Origin: Mycolicibacterium rhodesiae NBB3
GTDB taxonomy: Bacteria > Actinomycetota > Actinomycetes > Mycobacteriales > Mycobacteriaceae
Direction: 5' to 3'
Length of the DNA stretch: 64,000 nt
Assembly: GCF_000230895.2 (NCBI RefSeq)
Contig: NC_016604.1
Span: forward strand, 1,984,001 to 2,048,000
The notes beneath the pieces were generated by a model. It was not told where the DNA came from. It saw only the letters and a program-made list of their open reading frames with translations, and did not search any database. Numbering within the stretch: the first letter of the stretch is position 1; the number at the start of each line of letters is the position of its first letter. The translations under genes and the position numbers were made by a program. Below are positions 36,397 to 45,613 of the stretch, in pieces.

Positions 36397-36900
36397 GTGC
36401 GGCTTCTCCTCATCGCCGATACCCACGTGCCCAAGCGTGCCCGCGACCTTCCGGCACGGGTGTGGGACGAGGTCGCCGCGGCCGACGTGGTGATCCACGC
36501 CGGCGACTGGGTGGAACCGGCGTTGCTCGATGCCCTCGAGGCCCGCGCCGCGCGGCTCATCGCCTGTTGGGGCAACAACGACGGCGCCGAGTTGCGCGAC
36601 CGGCTTCCCGAACGCGCGGACGTCACGCTCGACGGTGTGCGGTTCACCGTCACACACGAGACCGGAGCATCCGGCGGCCGCGATGCGCGGATGGCGAAGG
36701 CTTATCCCGACACCGATGTGCTGGTCTTCGGTCACAGCCACATCCCGTGGGATTCGTGCGCGAAAACCGGTCTGAGACTGCTGAATCCGGGCTCGCCGAC
36801 GGACCGTCGGCGCCAGGAGTTCTGTACTTACATGACCGCCACCGTGCGCGACGGCACGCTCTGCGATGTCGTGCTGCATCGGCTGGAACGTCATGCGTGA
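36397..36900 (+). CDS. YfcE/MJ0936-type metallophosphoesterase
   Basis: 167 residues. Calcineurin-like fold with all metal motifs: IADTHVPK, HAGDWVE, WGNNDG, THETG and FGHSHIPW. Family members hydrolyse phosphodiesters such as cyclic nucleotides or bis-p-nitrophenyl phosphate. Its stop overlaps the MmcQ/YjbR gene, so both are on one leaderless transcript. Substrate unknown. Confidence 0.88.
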   Translation: MRLLLIADTHVPKRARDLPARVWDEVAAADVVIHAGDWVEPALLDALEARAARLIACWGNNDGAELRDRLPERADVTLDGVRFTVTHETGASGGRDARMAKAYPDTDVLVFGHSHIPWDSCAKTGLRLLNPGSPTDRRRQEFCTYMTATVRDGTLCDVVLHRLERHA

Positions 36901-37300
36901 CCGGCCGGCACGCGTTGCCGACGTGCATGAGATCGCCGCGGCGATGCCGCATACAACGCGCATCGAGGGGCCCAAGGGCAACGCGATCTACCAGGTGGGT
37001 GGCAAGTCGTTCGTGTTCTTCCGCACGCCGCAGCCTGATGCCGAAGATGCCGAAACCGGTGAGCGATACGCCGACGTGATCATGATCTGGGTCGAGTCGG
37101 AAGCCGACAAGCTCGCTCTCGTCCAGGACCCGCACTCGCCGTTCTTCACCACCGACCGGTTCGACGGGCACCTGTCGGTGCTGGTGCGCGCCAGCCGGTT
37201 GTCGTCGATCGGCAAAGCCGAGCTCACGGAGCTGATCCAGGACGCCTGGCTGTCGAGGGCGTCGAAACGGCGCGGCGAACGCTGGTTGGCCGAACAATAG
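36893..37300 (+). CDS. MmcQ/YjbR-family protein
   Basis: 135 residues from ATG 36893, overlapping the phosphoesterase by 8 bp. Family pattern: HEIAAAMPHTTRIEGPKGN, the VGGKSFVFFR strand and a C-terminal LIQDAWLSRASKR, typical of the small CyaY-like/DNA-binding fold. Molecular function unknown. Confidence 0.82.
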   Translation: MRDRPARVADVHEIAAAMPHTTRIEGPKGNAIYQVGGKSFVFFRTPQPDAEDAETGERYADVIMIWVESEADKLALVQDPHSPFFTTDRFDGHLSVLVRASRLSSIGKAELTELIQDAWLSRASKRRGERWLAEQ

Positions 37301-37330
37301 GGCTGAGTCACTCGGCGAAAGAGGTCAGCC

Positions 37331-38164
37331 ATGTCGGGAGCATCCGCAGTCAACGGAAAAGTTGTCGCCATCACCGGAGGAGCGAGGGGCATCGGCCTTG
37401 CCACCGCGAAGATCCTGCATGGCCTCGGCGCCAAGGTGGCCATCGGGGATGTCGACGAAGCGACGGTCAAGGAGGCAGGCGCGGATCTCGACCTCGGTTT
37501 CTATGCCCGCCTGGACGTGACCGACCGGCAGTCCTTCACCACCTTTCTCGACGACGTCGAACGTGAACTGGGGCCCGTCGACGTCTTGGTGAACAACGCG
37601 GGCATCTGCCCCACCGGTCGCTTCCTGGACGAACCAGACGAGGTAACCGCGCGCACCATCGCGATCAACGCCACCGGCGTCATCCTCGGCACAAAGCTCG
37701 CGGCGCAGCGAATGGTCAAGCGCGGCACGGGTCACATCATCAACATCGCCTCGCTCGCCGGGATCAACGGGGTGCCCGGCATCGCGACCTACTGCGCGAC
37801 CAAGCATGCCGTCATCGGATACACCGACACCGCGCGGATGGAGCTACGCGGCACCGGCGTACATGCCTCCGCGGTGCTGCCGACGCTGACCAACACCTCG
37901 ATGATCGACGGGGTCGCCAGCATGCCGGGGATGCGTAACGCTCAACCCGAGGACATCGCGGCGGGCATCCTGCGTCTCATCGAAAAACCGAAGCCGCGCT
38001 TGATCGTGACGCGCCAGGCCTCGGTGATGATGGCGATCACGTCGCGGTTGCCCCAGCGCCTGAGCGAAGCGGTGACCCGCGCGATGAACGCCGACCGAAT
38101 TTTCGCCGACGCCGTCGACAAACCCGAACGTCGGGACTACGAAGATCGCGCCCGCCACTCCTGA
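37331..38164 (+). CDS. Short-chain dehydrogenase/reductase
   Basis: 277 residues. Classical SDR: GGARGIGLA cofactor loop (Asp at the end of strand 2 in GDVDEA suggests NAD), NNAG, Ser in NIASLAG and catalytic YCATKHA. The C-terminal extension to RQASVMMAITSRLPQRL resembles the mycobacterial SDRs acting on lipids or sterols. Ribosome site AAAGAGGT before the ATG. Substrate unknown. Confidence 0.88.
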   Translation: MSGASAVNGKVVAITGGARGIGLATAKILHGLGAKVAIGDVDEATVKEAGADLDLGFYARLDVTDRQSFTTFLDDVERELGPVDVLVNNAGICPTGRFLDEPDEVTARTIAINATGVILGTKLAAQRMVKRGTGHIINIASLAGINGVPGIATYCATKHAVIGYTDTARMELRGTGVHASAVLPTLTNTSMIDGVASMPGMRNAQPEDIAAGILRLIEKPKPRLIVTRQASVMMAITSRLPQRLSEAVTRAMNADRIFADAVDKPERRDYEDRARHS

Positions 38165-38172
38165 CGGATGAA

Positions 38173-38178
38173 TATCGT
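38173..38178 (+). promoter_or_regulatory. Candidate leaderless promoter of the alkyl sulfatase (-10 TATCGT)
   Basis: TATCGT, 6 nt, then ATG at 38185. Confidence 0.5.
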
Positions 38179-38184
38179 GAACGC

Positions 38185-40062
38185 ATGGATCAGAAGCCAC
38201 CCACCGCCGTCATAGAGTCCGCCCACCGCGAGCACCTGGGCGCCCTTCCGTTCGGCGACACCACCGACTTCGAGGCCGCCGACCGCGGATTCATCGGCGC
38301 ACTCGAGCCGTGCGTGGTCAAGGCTGCCGACGGAAGAGTGGTGTGGGACAACGACGTCTACGCATTCCTCAACGGGGACGCGCCGACGACCGTGCATCCC
38401 AGCCTGTGGCGGCAGAGTCAGCTGTGCGCCAAGCAGGGCCTCTACGAGGTGGTCGACGGCATCTATCAAGTGCGGGGCCTGGACCTGTCGAACATCACGT
38501 TCATCGAGGGCGACACCGGGATCATCGTCATCGACCCGCTGATCTCCACCGAGACCGCCGCGGCGGCGCTTGCGCTTTACCGCGCGCACCGCGGCGACCG
38601 TCCCGTGGTCGCGGTCATCTACACCCACAGCCACGTCGACCACTTCGGCGGCGTGCTCGGAGTCACGACCCAGGCCGACGTCGATGCAGGCAAGGTCGTG
38701 ATCATCGCCCCCGAGCTTTTCACCGAACACGCCGTGCAGGAAAACGTCTATGCCGGAACGGCGATGGCGCGCCGCGCCGCATACATGTACGGGGCGGCCC
38801 TGGACCGGGGCCCGCAGGGACAGGTGGGCTGCGGACTGGGGCAGGTCGGATCCACCGGCGAGGTGGCGCTGATCGTTCCGACGCTCGATATTCGCGAGAC
38901 CGGGGAGACGCACACCATCGACGGTGTCGAGATCGAGTTCCAGATGGCGCCCGGAACCGAGGCGCCCGCTGAAATGCATTTCTATTTCCCGAAGTTCCGC
39001 GCGCTGTGCATGGCCGAGAACGCCACCCACAACCTGCACAATCTGCTCACGCTGCGCGGTGCGCTGGTGCGTGACCCACACGGCTGGGCCGGTTATCTCA
39101 CCGAGGCCATCGACACCTTCGCCGACCGCGCCGACGTCGTGTTCGCCTCGCATCACTGGCCGACGTGGGGCCGCGAGGAGATCGTCGAATTCCTTTCCGT
39201 ACAAAGGGATCTATACGCCTATCTGCATGACCAGACGTTGCGACAGCTGAACCAGGGCTACACCGGAATCGAGATCGCCGAAACGTTCAAGATGCCGCCT
39301 GCCCTTGAAAAGGCGTGGAACACCCACGGCTACTACGGTTCGGTCAGCCACAACGTCAAGGCGGTCTACCAGAGGTACATGGGGTGGTTCGACGGCAACC
39401 CGGGTCGGTTGTGGGCGCATCCGCCGGAGGCGATCGGACCGCGTTATGTCGAGGCCATGGGCGGCCTCGATCAGGTGGTGGAACTCGCCAGGGCGGCCTT
39501 CAACGACGGCGATTTCCGCTGGGCCGCAACGCTACTCGATCATGCCATCTTCACCGACGAGAACCACGCGGGCGCGCGCGAACTGTACGCGGACACCTTG
39601 GAGCAGCTGGCGTACGGGGCTGAGAACGCCGTGTGGCGCAACTTCTTCCTGGCCGGCGCGACCGAGCTGCGGGAAGGGAATTTCGGCACTCCGACGACGG
39701 CGGCGTCGCCGTCGATCTTGGGCCAGCTCACGCCCGAGCAGATGTTCGACACGTTCGCCATCAACCTGAACGGGCCGAAGGCATGGGATCTCGACATCGC
39801 CGTCGACATCACCTTCCTCGACGTCGACACCAACTACCGCCTCACGCTCCGCAATGGAGTGCTGGTGTACCGCAAGGTGCCCGCCGATGCGGCGACCGCG
39901 CAGGCAACCGTGAAGCTGGCGAACAAGTTGCGGCTGTTGGCATTTGCAGCGGGCGACTCGGATTCGCCTGGACTGGAGGTCACCGGTGACGCCGAGGCGT
40001 TGCCGTCGCTGATCGCGGTTTTGGACCGGCCGGACCCCGGATTCAACATCATCACGCCGTAG
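38185..40062 (+). CDS. Type III (metallo-beta-lactamase fold) alkyl sulfatase
   Basis: 625 residues, the length I recall for Rv3762c. Catalytic domain with the binuclear zinc motif [10 protein letters not shown] around residues 147-156 and later ligands in [10 protein letters not shown] and SHHWPTWG; then a helical dimerisation domain ([14 protein letters not shown] onward) and a C-terminal SCP2-like domain. This is the SdsA1 layout. It releases sulfate from primary alkyl sulfates; the protein lacks a signal peptide, so it should act in the cytoplasm. Its stop is followed by a perfect 8-bp inverted repeat. Confidence 0.9.
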   Translation: MDQKPPTAVIESAHREHLGALPFGDTTDFEAADRGFIGALEPCVVKAADGRVVWDNDVYAFLNGDAPTTVHPSLWRQSQLCAKQGLYEVVDGIYQVRGLDLSNITFIEGDTGIIVIDPLISTETAAAALALYRAHRGDRPVVAVIYTHSHVDHFGGVLGVTTQADVDAGKVVIIAPELFTEHAVQENVYAGTAMARRAAYMYGAALDRGPQGQVGCGLGQVGSTGEVALIVPTLDIRETGETHTIDGVEIEFQMAPGTEAPAEMHFYFPKFRALCMAENATHNLHNLLTLRGALVRDPHGWAGYLTEAIDTFADRADVVFASHHWPTWGREEIVEFLSVQRDLYAYLHDQTLRQLNQGYTGIEIAETFKMPPALEKAWNTHGYYGSVSHNVKAVYQRYMGWFDGNPGRLWAHPPEAIGPRYVEAMGGLDQVVELARAAFNDGDFRWAATLLDHAIFTDENHAGARELYADTLEQLAYGAENAVWRNFFLAGATELREGNFGTPTTAASPSILGQLTPEQMFDTFAINLNGPKAWDLDIAVDITFLDVDTNYRLTLRNGVLVYRKVPADAATAQATVKLANKLRLLAFAAGDSDSPGLEVTGDAEALPSLIAVLDRPDPGFNIITP

Positions 40063-40098
40063 TCGCGCTCAACCCGTGTGAGGACGATTTAGCGCGAC
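40062..40098. terminator. Stem-loop after the alkyl sulfatase gene
   Basis: GTCGCGCT (40062-40069) and AGCGCGAC (40091-40098) are perfect complements, 21 nt apart, starting in the stop codon. Long loop and no U-tract, so terminator function is a guess. Confidence 0.4.
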
Positions 40099-40148
40099 CG
40101 CAACTCAGCGAAAACCGGCGCGCAACGACTACGCGCTGTACTCGCTCC

Positions 40149-40511
40149 ATGCCAACCGTTTTCGCTCAGGTCGGTGGGTACGAGGGGCTGGAGGTCGTCG
40201 TCGCCGACTTCTATGATCGGGTACTCACCGACGCTGAACTCGCCCACTTCTTCACCGGCACGAACATGGCCAGACTCAAAGGGAAACAGGTCGAGTTCTT
40301 CGCCGCGGCGCTCGGCGGCCCCGAGCCCTACACCGGCGCGCCGATGCGGCAGGTACATCAGGGCCGGGGAATCACCATGCACCACTTCACCTTGGTGGCC
40401 AACCACCTGGCGGCCAGCCTGTCCGCTGCGGGAGTTCCGGGTGCGACCGTCGATCAGATCCTCGGAGCCATTGCTCCGCTGAGCGCCGACATCGCGACGG
40501 CGGTCGCGTAG
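40149..40511 (+). CDS. glbN: Group I truncated haemoglobin (HbN)
   Basis: 120 residues. Very close to M. tuberculosis GlbN in [20 protein letters not shown] and [18 protein letters not shown]. Distal Tyr22 (B10), E-helix KGKQVEFF and proximal His in MHHF are all present, so haem and O2/NO chemistry should be intact. It starts [16 protein letters not shown], lacking the 12-residue pre-A segment that in M. tuberculosis supports fast NO dioxygenation. Probably detoxifies NO, more slowly. Standalone gene. Confidence 0.92.
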   Translation: MPTVFAQVGGYEGLEVVVADFYDRVLTDAELAHFFTGTNMARLKGKQVEFFAAALGGPEPYTGAPMRQVHQGRGITMHHFTLVANHLAASLSAAGVPGATVDQILGAIAPLSADIATAVA

Positions 40512-40597
40512 TCCGCATTCCTTCGCCCCGCGTGGAGTTGATGCACGCTTTTTCGCCCAAACGAGTGCGGGTAACCCACGTTCGGCGCGGAACCTGA

Positions 40598-41368
40598 CTA
40601 GGGAATCCCGCCGTCTACCCTGAGGATCGACCCGCTGGTGTAGCTGGACGCATCCGACGCCAGAAACAGTGCGGCGCCGACGATCTCGGCAGGCTGGCCG
40701 AGCCGCTTGAGCGCAAACCGCTGCGCACCGGCCGTCGTTGCCTCGATGTCCCACGCCTTGCTGACGTCGGTGAGGAACGGACCGGGCATCAACGTGTTGA
40801 CGCGTACGGTCGGGCCATAGGCCAGCGCCAGCCCCTCCGTCAATGCGTTGAGTCCGGCCTTGGCCGCCGCGTAGGGCAGCTCGTGCGGCCCTGGACGCAG
40901 TGATCCCGTCGAGCTGACGTTGATGATGGATCCGCCACCGGCGGCCACCATCCGCTCGGCGACCAACGCCGACAGCCGGAACGGGCCCTTCAAGTTCAGG
41001 TTCACGACCGCGTCGAACAACTTCTCGGTGACCGAGGGAAGCGACTCGTAGAGCGGCGACATGCCGGCGTTGTTGATGAGCACGTCGACCTTGCCGAAGC
41101 GGTCGTATGCCGCCTCGACGAGCCCGTCCAGCTCGTCCCACCGCCCGACGTGCACCTGATACGGCAGCGCTGCGCGTCCCGTGGCGGCGGCGATTTCCTC
41201 CGCGGTCGCCACGCATGCGTCGTACTTGCGGCTGGCGATGACGACGTCGGCGCCGCAGTGCGCGGCCGCGAAGGCCATTTCCCGGCCCAGCCCGCGGCTG
41301 CCGCCGGTGACCAATACCACCCGGTCGGTGAGGTCGAACAGTTCGTCGGCATACCCTCGTGAGCTCAC
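40598..41368 (-). CDS. Short-chain dehydrogenase/reductase
   Basis: 256 residues, GTG start overlapping the metallopeptidase stop (GTGA), so translation is coupled. Classical SDR: TGGSRGLGREMA, NNAG, NVSSTGS, PYAAAKAG and a C-terminal SYTSGSILRVDGG typical of 3-oxoacyl-ACP-reductase-like enzymes. ASRK at strand 2 suggests NADPH. Substrate unknown. Confidence 0.88.
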   Translation of the reverse strand: MSSRGYADELFDLTDRVVLVTGGSRGLGREMAFAAAHCGADVVIASRKYDACVATAEEIAAATGRAALPYQVHVGRWDELDGLVEAAYDRFGKVDVLINNAGMSPLYESLPSVTEKLFDAVVNLNLKGPFRLSALVAERMVAAGGGSIINVSSTGSLRPGPHELPYAAAKAGLNALTEGLALAYGPTVRVNTLMPGPFLTDVSKAWDIEATTAGAQRFALKRLGQPAEIVGAALFLASDASSYTSGSILRVDGGIP

Positions 41369-42456
41369 GTCGGTGCTTCCTCCTCGCGGCGTTGTTCGGT
41401 GGCGGTCTCCCGGATCACCCCGTGCACGAACCCCAACTTCGCCACCACCGGTGACGGAATCTCGAACGGGTACAGCGGATTCTTACCCATCCCCGTGTTG
41501 ATTCGGTTGAAGAACAGCGACATCCATTTCCAGTCGTACAGCATCTGTTCGACGGGTACGTCCGCATAGGACTGTTGAGGCACCACGTCGCGGGGCGCCG
41601 AGAAGCGCAGCCGGTCGGCGTGCAACACCATGCCCGCCTCGTAGCTGGTCTCGATGGAGTCGGTGATGTGCAGATAGTGGGCGAAGCATTCCGCGAAGTC
41701 CTCCCACGGATGCATCGTCGCGTACTCGGAGATGAAGGTGTCCCGCCAACCCTCGGGTGCACCGAACGTGTAGTGCCGATCCAGCGCATCGGAGTAGCTG
41801 GTGCGCTCGTCTCCGAACAGGTCCCGGCACTGGGCCAGGTACCTGTCGGCGCCGGGGCCTGTCTCGACCAGCACGTTCTGGTAGTAGTGGCCGACCTCGT
41901 GGCGGAAGTGCCCGAGCATGGTCCGGTACGGCTCGCCGAGCCGCACCCGCAATGTCTCGCGATACGCGTCGAGCGACTCGACCAGGTCGATGGTGATGAC
42001 CCCGTTCGCGTGGCCGATCACCACGCGTTCACCAGCGCTGTAGCTGGACACCAGGTCGAAAGCCAGACCACCGTCGCGGCGCCAGAACGGATCGACGGGC
42101 AGGCCGATGTCGAGGAGCTGATAGACCAGCCGGCGAAGGGCCGCGGTCGTCGGCACCAGCTTCTCCCGCGCGATGGTGTCGGAGGCGTCGGGCTCGCGGC
42201 GAATCAGGGAGTCGGCTTGGCAGCGGCCACGCTGGTGGGGGTCCCGCTCCTGCTCCGGGACAAGCCAATTGCAGTCAAGCGGGCCGCTTTGGGTGCACCG
42301 GATCCACTGCCGTCCGTTGACGCTGACCGCGCCGTCGGTGACCACGAGCATCGACATCGTCGGCGGGTGAAACCCGAGCGCGGCATGGCAGGTATGGCAC
42401 CGGTCCGCCTCGAACGGTGTGAAGTTGTGGCACACGGGACAGGCGAATGCGCGCAC
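41365..42456 (-). CDS. Putative zinc metallopeptidase with N-terminal zinc ribbon
   Basis: 363 residues, GTG start. Two CxxC pairs at the N-terminus (FACPVCHNF, RCHTCHAALG) form a zinc ribbon; the catalytic part holds HFRHEVGHYY (HExxH) with a downstream Glu in EDFAECFAHYLHI, the pattern of the Peptidase_Mx/zinc-ribbon family. Cytoplasmic by lack of a signal. Target proteins unknown. First gene of a two-gene operon with the SDR, divergent from the histidine phosphatase with only 18 bp between starts. Confidence 0.85.
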   Translation of the reverse strand: MRAFACPVCHNFTPFEADRCHTCHAALGFHPPTMSMLVVTDGAVSVNGRQWIRCTQSGPLDCNWLVPEQERDPHQRGRCQADSLIRREPDASDTIAREKLVPTTAALRRLVYQLLDIGLPVDPFWRRDGGLAFDLVSSYSAGERVVIGHANGVITIDLVESLDAYRETLRVRLGEPYRTMLGHFRHEVGHYYQNVLVETGPGADRYLAQCRDLFGDERTSYSDALDRHYTFGAPEGWRDTFISEYATMHPWEDFAECFAHYLHITDSIETSYEAGMVLHADRLRFSAPRDVVPQQSYADVPVEQMLYDWKWMSLFFNRINTGMGKNPLYPFEIPSPVVAKLGFVHGVIRETATEQRREEEAPT

Positions 42457-42462
42457 GCGTCC

Positions 42463-42468
42463 TATGGT
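42463..42468 (+). promoter_or_regulatory. Candidate leaderless promoter (-10 TATGGT)
   Basis: TATGGT, 6 nt, then GTG at 42475. It lies between two divergent starts 18 bp apart, so the two promoters must overlap. Confidence 0.5.
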
Positions 42469-42474
42469 GGCACG

Positions 42475-43077
42475 GTGCAGTTGCTACTCATCCGGCACGC
42501 GTTGCCGCACCGCAGCGAGCCCGGCGAAGGCTCCGACCCTGAACTGTCCGAAGAGGGCATCGAGCAGGCCAAGCGGCTGCCCGACGCGTTGGCACGCTTC
42601 CCGATCAGCCGCATCGTCAGCAGCCCGCAGATCCGGGCCAGGCAGACGGCGCAGCCAGTCGCCGATGCGCTGGGGATGACCATCGACGTCGACGACCGGC
42701 TCGCCGAGTACGACCGCGACCTTTCGCACTACACCCCGGTCGAGCACATCTCCGAAGAGGACATGAAGCGCCTGGCCAGCGGCGACCTGCCCAGCGGGGT
42801 CGATCAGCCTGCGTTCATCGCGCGGGTCAACGCTGGCGTCGGGGATGTCCTCGCCGCCGCCGACCACGAGGACACCGTCGCGGTCTTCACCCACGGCGGC
42901 GTCATCAACGCCGTCGCCCATACGGTCATGAAGACCAAGCGATTGCTGTGCGTGCAGGTCGACTACGCGGGCGTCACCCGGCTGCTCTGGTCGGCGAAGC
43001 AGAAGACGTTCTTCGTGGCGGGCGTCAATTCGACCGAGCACGTATGGGACCTGCTGCCGCGAAACCAGCAGTGGTAG
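42475..43077 (+). CDS. Histidine phosphatase (phosphoglycerate-mutase-like)
   Basis: 200 residues from GTG 42475. Starts VQLLLIRHALPHRSE with the phospho-accepting RHA motif; the second catalytic His is in VFTHGGVINAV and SSPQIRARQTAQ is the family helix. The much longer open frame upstream is antisense to the metallopeptidase. Followed 9 bp later by the FadE36-like gene, probably the same operon. Substrate unknown. Confidence 0.88.
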   Translation: MQLLLIRHALPHRSEPGEGSDPELSEEGIEQAKRLPDALARFPISRIVSSPQIRARQTAQPVADALGMTIDVDDRLAEYDRDLSHYTPVEHISEEDMKRLASGDLPSGVDQPAFIARVNAGVGDVLAAADHEDTVAVFTHGGVINAVAHTVMKTKRLLCVQVDYAGVTRLLWSAKQKTFFVAGVNSTEHVWDLLPRNQQW

Positions 43078-43086
43078 ACAAGTCCA

Positions 43087-44124
43087 GTGACTACACCGCC
43101 CATATCGCTGGAGGGCCTTGACCTGGATGCTCTGGACCGTCACCTGCGCTCGGAAGGCATCCCGCGGGCGGGCGAACTGCGCGGCGAGTTCATCTCCGGC
43201 GGCCGGTCCAATCTGACCTTCCTGGTATACGACGATGCGTCCAAGTGGGTGCTGCGCCGGCCGCCGTTGCACGGGCTGACCCCGTCGGCACACGACATGG
43301 CGCGCGAATACCGGGTGGTCGCCGCGCTGGCCGACACTCCGGTCCCGGTGGCACGCGCCGTCACGATGCGCAACGACGACTCCGTGCTGGGTGCGCCGTT
43401 CCAGATGGTCGAGTACGTGGAAGGCCGCGTGGTCCGGCACACCAAACAACTCGAGGCACTCGGCGACCAGGAGACCATCAACGACTGCGTCGACGCACTG
43501 ATCAAGGTTCTCGCCGATCTGCACTCGGTCGACCCCGAAGCCGTCGGCCTCGGTGACTTCGGCAAGCCGACCGGCTATCTGGAACGTCAGGTTCGTCGCT
43601 GGGGTGGGCAGTGGGACCTCGTGCGATTCGCCGACGATCCGTGCGACGCGGACGTGAAACGGTTGCATTCGGCTCTGGCAGAAGCGATTCCGGCGCAGAG
43701 CCGCAGCGCGATCGTGCACGGTGACTACCGCATCGACAACACGATGATCGACGCGAACGATGCCACCAAGGTGCTCGCCGTCCTCGACTGGGAGATGTCG
43801 ACACTCGGCGACCCGATCAGCGATGCCGCGCTGATGTGCGTGTACCGCCATCCGATGTTCAACCTCGTGCATGCGGACGCGGCGTGGTCATCGCCGTTGA
43901 TCCCGACGGCCGACGAACTTGCGCAGCGCTACGCCAGGGCGGCCGGGGTTGAACTGGATCATTGGGAGTTCTACATGGCGCTGGCCTACTTCAAGCTCGC
44001 GATCATCTCGGCAGGGATCGCCTACCGCGGCCGGGAGGGCGGCGGCGTCGCCGACGACACCGACGAGGTGGCCCAAGCGGTCGGACCGCTGATCAGCGCG
44101 GGCCTGGAGACGCTGGCCCGCTGA
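43087..44124 (+). CDS. FadE36-like APH/ACAD10-type phosphotransferase
   Basis: 345 residues. Resembles the M. tuberculosis protein named FadE36 (Rv3761c), yet it has no acyl-CoA dehydrogenase domain: the sequence is an APH-fold kinase with SGGRSNLTFLV (nucleotide loop), IVHGDYRIDN (catalytic Asp) and LDWEMSTLGDP (metal Asp). ACAD10/11-type kinases phosphorylate 4-hydroxyacyl-CoAs in animals, which offers a testable role. GTG start. Same strand as the histidine phosphatase. Confidence 0.87.
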   Translation: MTTPPISLEGLDLDALDRHLRSEGIPRAGELRGEFISGGRSNLTFLVYDDASKWVLRRPPLHGLTPSAHDMAREYRVVAALADTPVPVARAVTMRNDDSVLGAPFQMVEYVEGRVVRHTKQLEALGDQETINDCVDALIKVLADLHSVDPEAVGLGDFGKPTGYLERQVRRWGGQWDLVRFADDPCDADVKRLHSALAEAIPAQSRSAIVHGDYRIDNTMIDANDATKVLAVLDWEMSTLGDPISDAALMCVYRHPMFNLVHADAAWSSPLIPTADELAQRYARAAGVELDHWEFYMALAYFKLAIISAGIAYRGREGGGVADDTDEVAQAVGPLISAGLETLAR

Positions 44125-44126
44125 GT

Positions 44127-44513
44127 TCAGAAGGGCTGGGCCTTGAGGTTTTTCTTCGCGGCGCGGCGCAGCTGAACAATCCGCGCGGTCCCCACCGCAA
44201 CCGTCAGCAGCCCCCCGCACACCGCAGCCAACAGAATCGCCACGCCCACAGGCAGATTCCACTCCCAGCCGAAGAAGTGGATGGTGGTCGATTCGGTGTT
44301 CTGCATGATGAACACCAGCAGCACGATCAGAATCACGAATCCGGTGATCAGCGCCGACCACAACGCTGCAGCGCGCGTGAATTTCACCGCCGATTCCGGC
44401 TTGACCAGGTATTCGCCCGGCGTCGCGACCGGATCCGGCGGCATCCCCTTCCCAGACGCCGACGGTGGCGGCGGGTCGGGCGGAACGGACGGATCGGTGG
44501 TCATGGGTTTCAT
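44127..44513 (-). CDS. LapA-domain membrane protein (Rv3760-like)
   Basis: 128 residues from ATG 44513 (MKPMTTDPS); an ATG three codons in is an alternative. Pro-rich cytoplasmic N-terminus, two membrane helices (LWSALITGFVILIVLLVFI and VGVAILLAAVCGGLLTVAVG) separated by MQNTESTTIHFFGWEW, the DUF1049/LapA signature, and a basic tail. Function in mycobacteria unknown. Convergent with the kinase gene (2 bp apart), divergent from proX. Confidence 0.8.
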   Translation of the reverse strand: MKPMTTDPSVPPDPPPPSASGKGMPPDPVATPGEYLVKPESAVKFTRAAALWSALITGFVILIVLLVFIMQNTESTTIHFFGWEWNLPVGVAILLAAVCGGLLTVAVGTARIVQLRRAAKKNLKAQPF

Positions 44514-44617
44514 CTTGCCCTTTTCGGAGTCGGATGAAACCACTATGGGTACATGCAGCGGGTACATGCAGCGCATTCACACTGAGCTAAAGCGCGGCGT
44601 TGCTGCGTGCATGTCGA

Positions 44618-44623
44618 TACTGT
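44618..44623 (+). promoter_or_regulatory. Candidate leaderless promoter of proX (-10 TACTGT)
   Basis: TACTGT, 6 nt, then ATG at 44630. This spacing decides the proX start chosen here. Confidence 0.5.
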
Positions 44624-44629
44624 CCGAGG

Positions 44630-45607
44630 ATGCGCAAAGGCCGAGAGGGCTGGGGAATGTCGAGTCCGCGTAGCTGGAACATGGCCATTCTGGCGGCGAC
44701 ACTGGCGCTGATCGCGTCGATGCTTTCGGCGTGCGGAAGCTCCAATCCGCTCGGAGGCGGCCAGATATCGGGCGACCTGAAATCGATCGCCGTCGGGTCG
44801 GCCGACTTCACCGAGAGCAAGATCATCGCCGAGATCTATGCCCAGGCATTGGAGGCCAACGGCTTCACCGTCCGACGTCAGTTCGGCATCGGCAGCCGGG
44901 AAACCTATATCCCTGCGGTGCAGGATCATTCCATCGATCTGATACCGGAATACACCGGCAACCTGTTGCAGTATTTCGACCCCGAGGCAACGGCCACGAC
45001 ACCCGACGCGGTGCTGCTGGCATTGCTCAAAGCCCTACCGGGCGACCTGTCGATTCTGTATCCGTCGCCGGCGGAGGACAAGGACACGCTCGCGGTCACC
45101 GAGGCGACCGCGCAGAGGTGGAATCTGAAGTCGGTCGCTGACCTCGCGAAGCACTCACCGGAGGTGAAAGTCGGTGCGCCGTCTGAATTTCAGACCCGTG
45201 TGACCGGCCTGGTGGGCCTGAAGGACAAATACGGCTTGGAGATCGCGCCTGCCAACTTCGTCGCGATCAGTGACGGAGGTGGCCCCGCGACGGTGAAAGC
45301 TTTGACGAGCAACGCCATCACCGCGGCCAACATCTTCAGCACCTCACCGTCGATCGAGCAGAACAAGCTGGTGGTGCTGGAGGACCCGGAGAATGTTTTC
45401 CTCGCTGCGAACGTCGTTCCGCTGGTCGCGTCGCAGAAGATGTCGAACGAACTCAAGACCGTGCTCGACGCGGTGAGCGCCAAGCTGACCACCGAAGCGC
45501 TGATCGAACTCAACACGTCGGTGGAGGGCAACCAGGGCATCGACCCCGACGAAGCCGCCGAGAAATGGATCAAGGACAACGGCTTTGACCAACCGGTTCA
45601 GAAGTAG
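44630..45607 (+). CDS. proX: Osmoprotectant-binding lipoprotein ProX
   Basis: 325 residues. Substrate-binding lipoprotein of a glycine-betaine/choline ABC importer; signal peptide ends in lipobox LSACG. Mature part starts SIAVGSADFTESKIIAEIYAQ, the OpuC-type pattern, with IDLIPEYTGNLLQYF lining the pocket. The leaderless ATG at 44630 is preferred; ATG 44657 would shorten the n-region by nine residues. First gene of proXVWZ; the M. tuberculosis genes Rv3759c-Rv3756c have the same order. Confidence 0.92.
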   Translation: MRKGREGWGMSSPRSWNMAILAATLALIASMLSACGSSNPLGGGQISGDLKSIAVGSADFTESKIIAEIYAQALEANGFTVRRQFGIGSRETYIPAVQDHSIDLIPEYTGNLLQYFDPEATATTPDAVLLALLKALPGDLSILYPSPAEDKDTLAVTEATAQRWNLKSVADLAKHSPEVKVGAPSEFQTRVTGLVGLKDKYGLEIAPANFVAISDGGGPATVKALTSNAITAANIFSTSPSIEQNKLVVLEDPENVFLAANVVPLVASQKMSNELKTVLDAVSAKLTTEALIELNTSVEGNQGIDPDEAAEKWIKDNGFDQPVQK

Positions 45608-45613
45608 GCGCCG

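Noticed and set aside
40565..40579. GTGCGGGTAACCCAC palindrome as terminator after glbN
   Set aside because: Symmetry is imperfect and no loop remains for a hairpin.
41575..43077. 500-residue plus-strand frame ending in the histidine phosphatase
   Set aside because: The first 300 codons are antisense to the metallopeptidase; RHA motif begins right after GTG 42475, which has a leaderless promoter.
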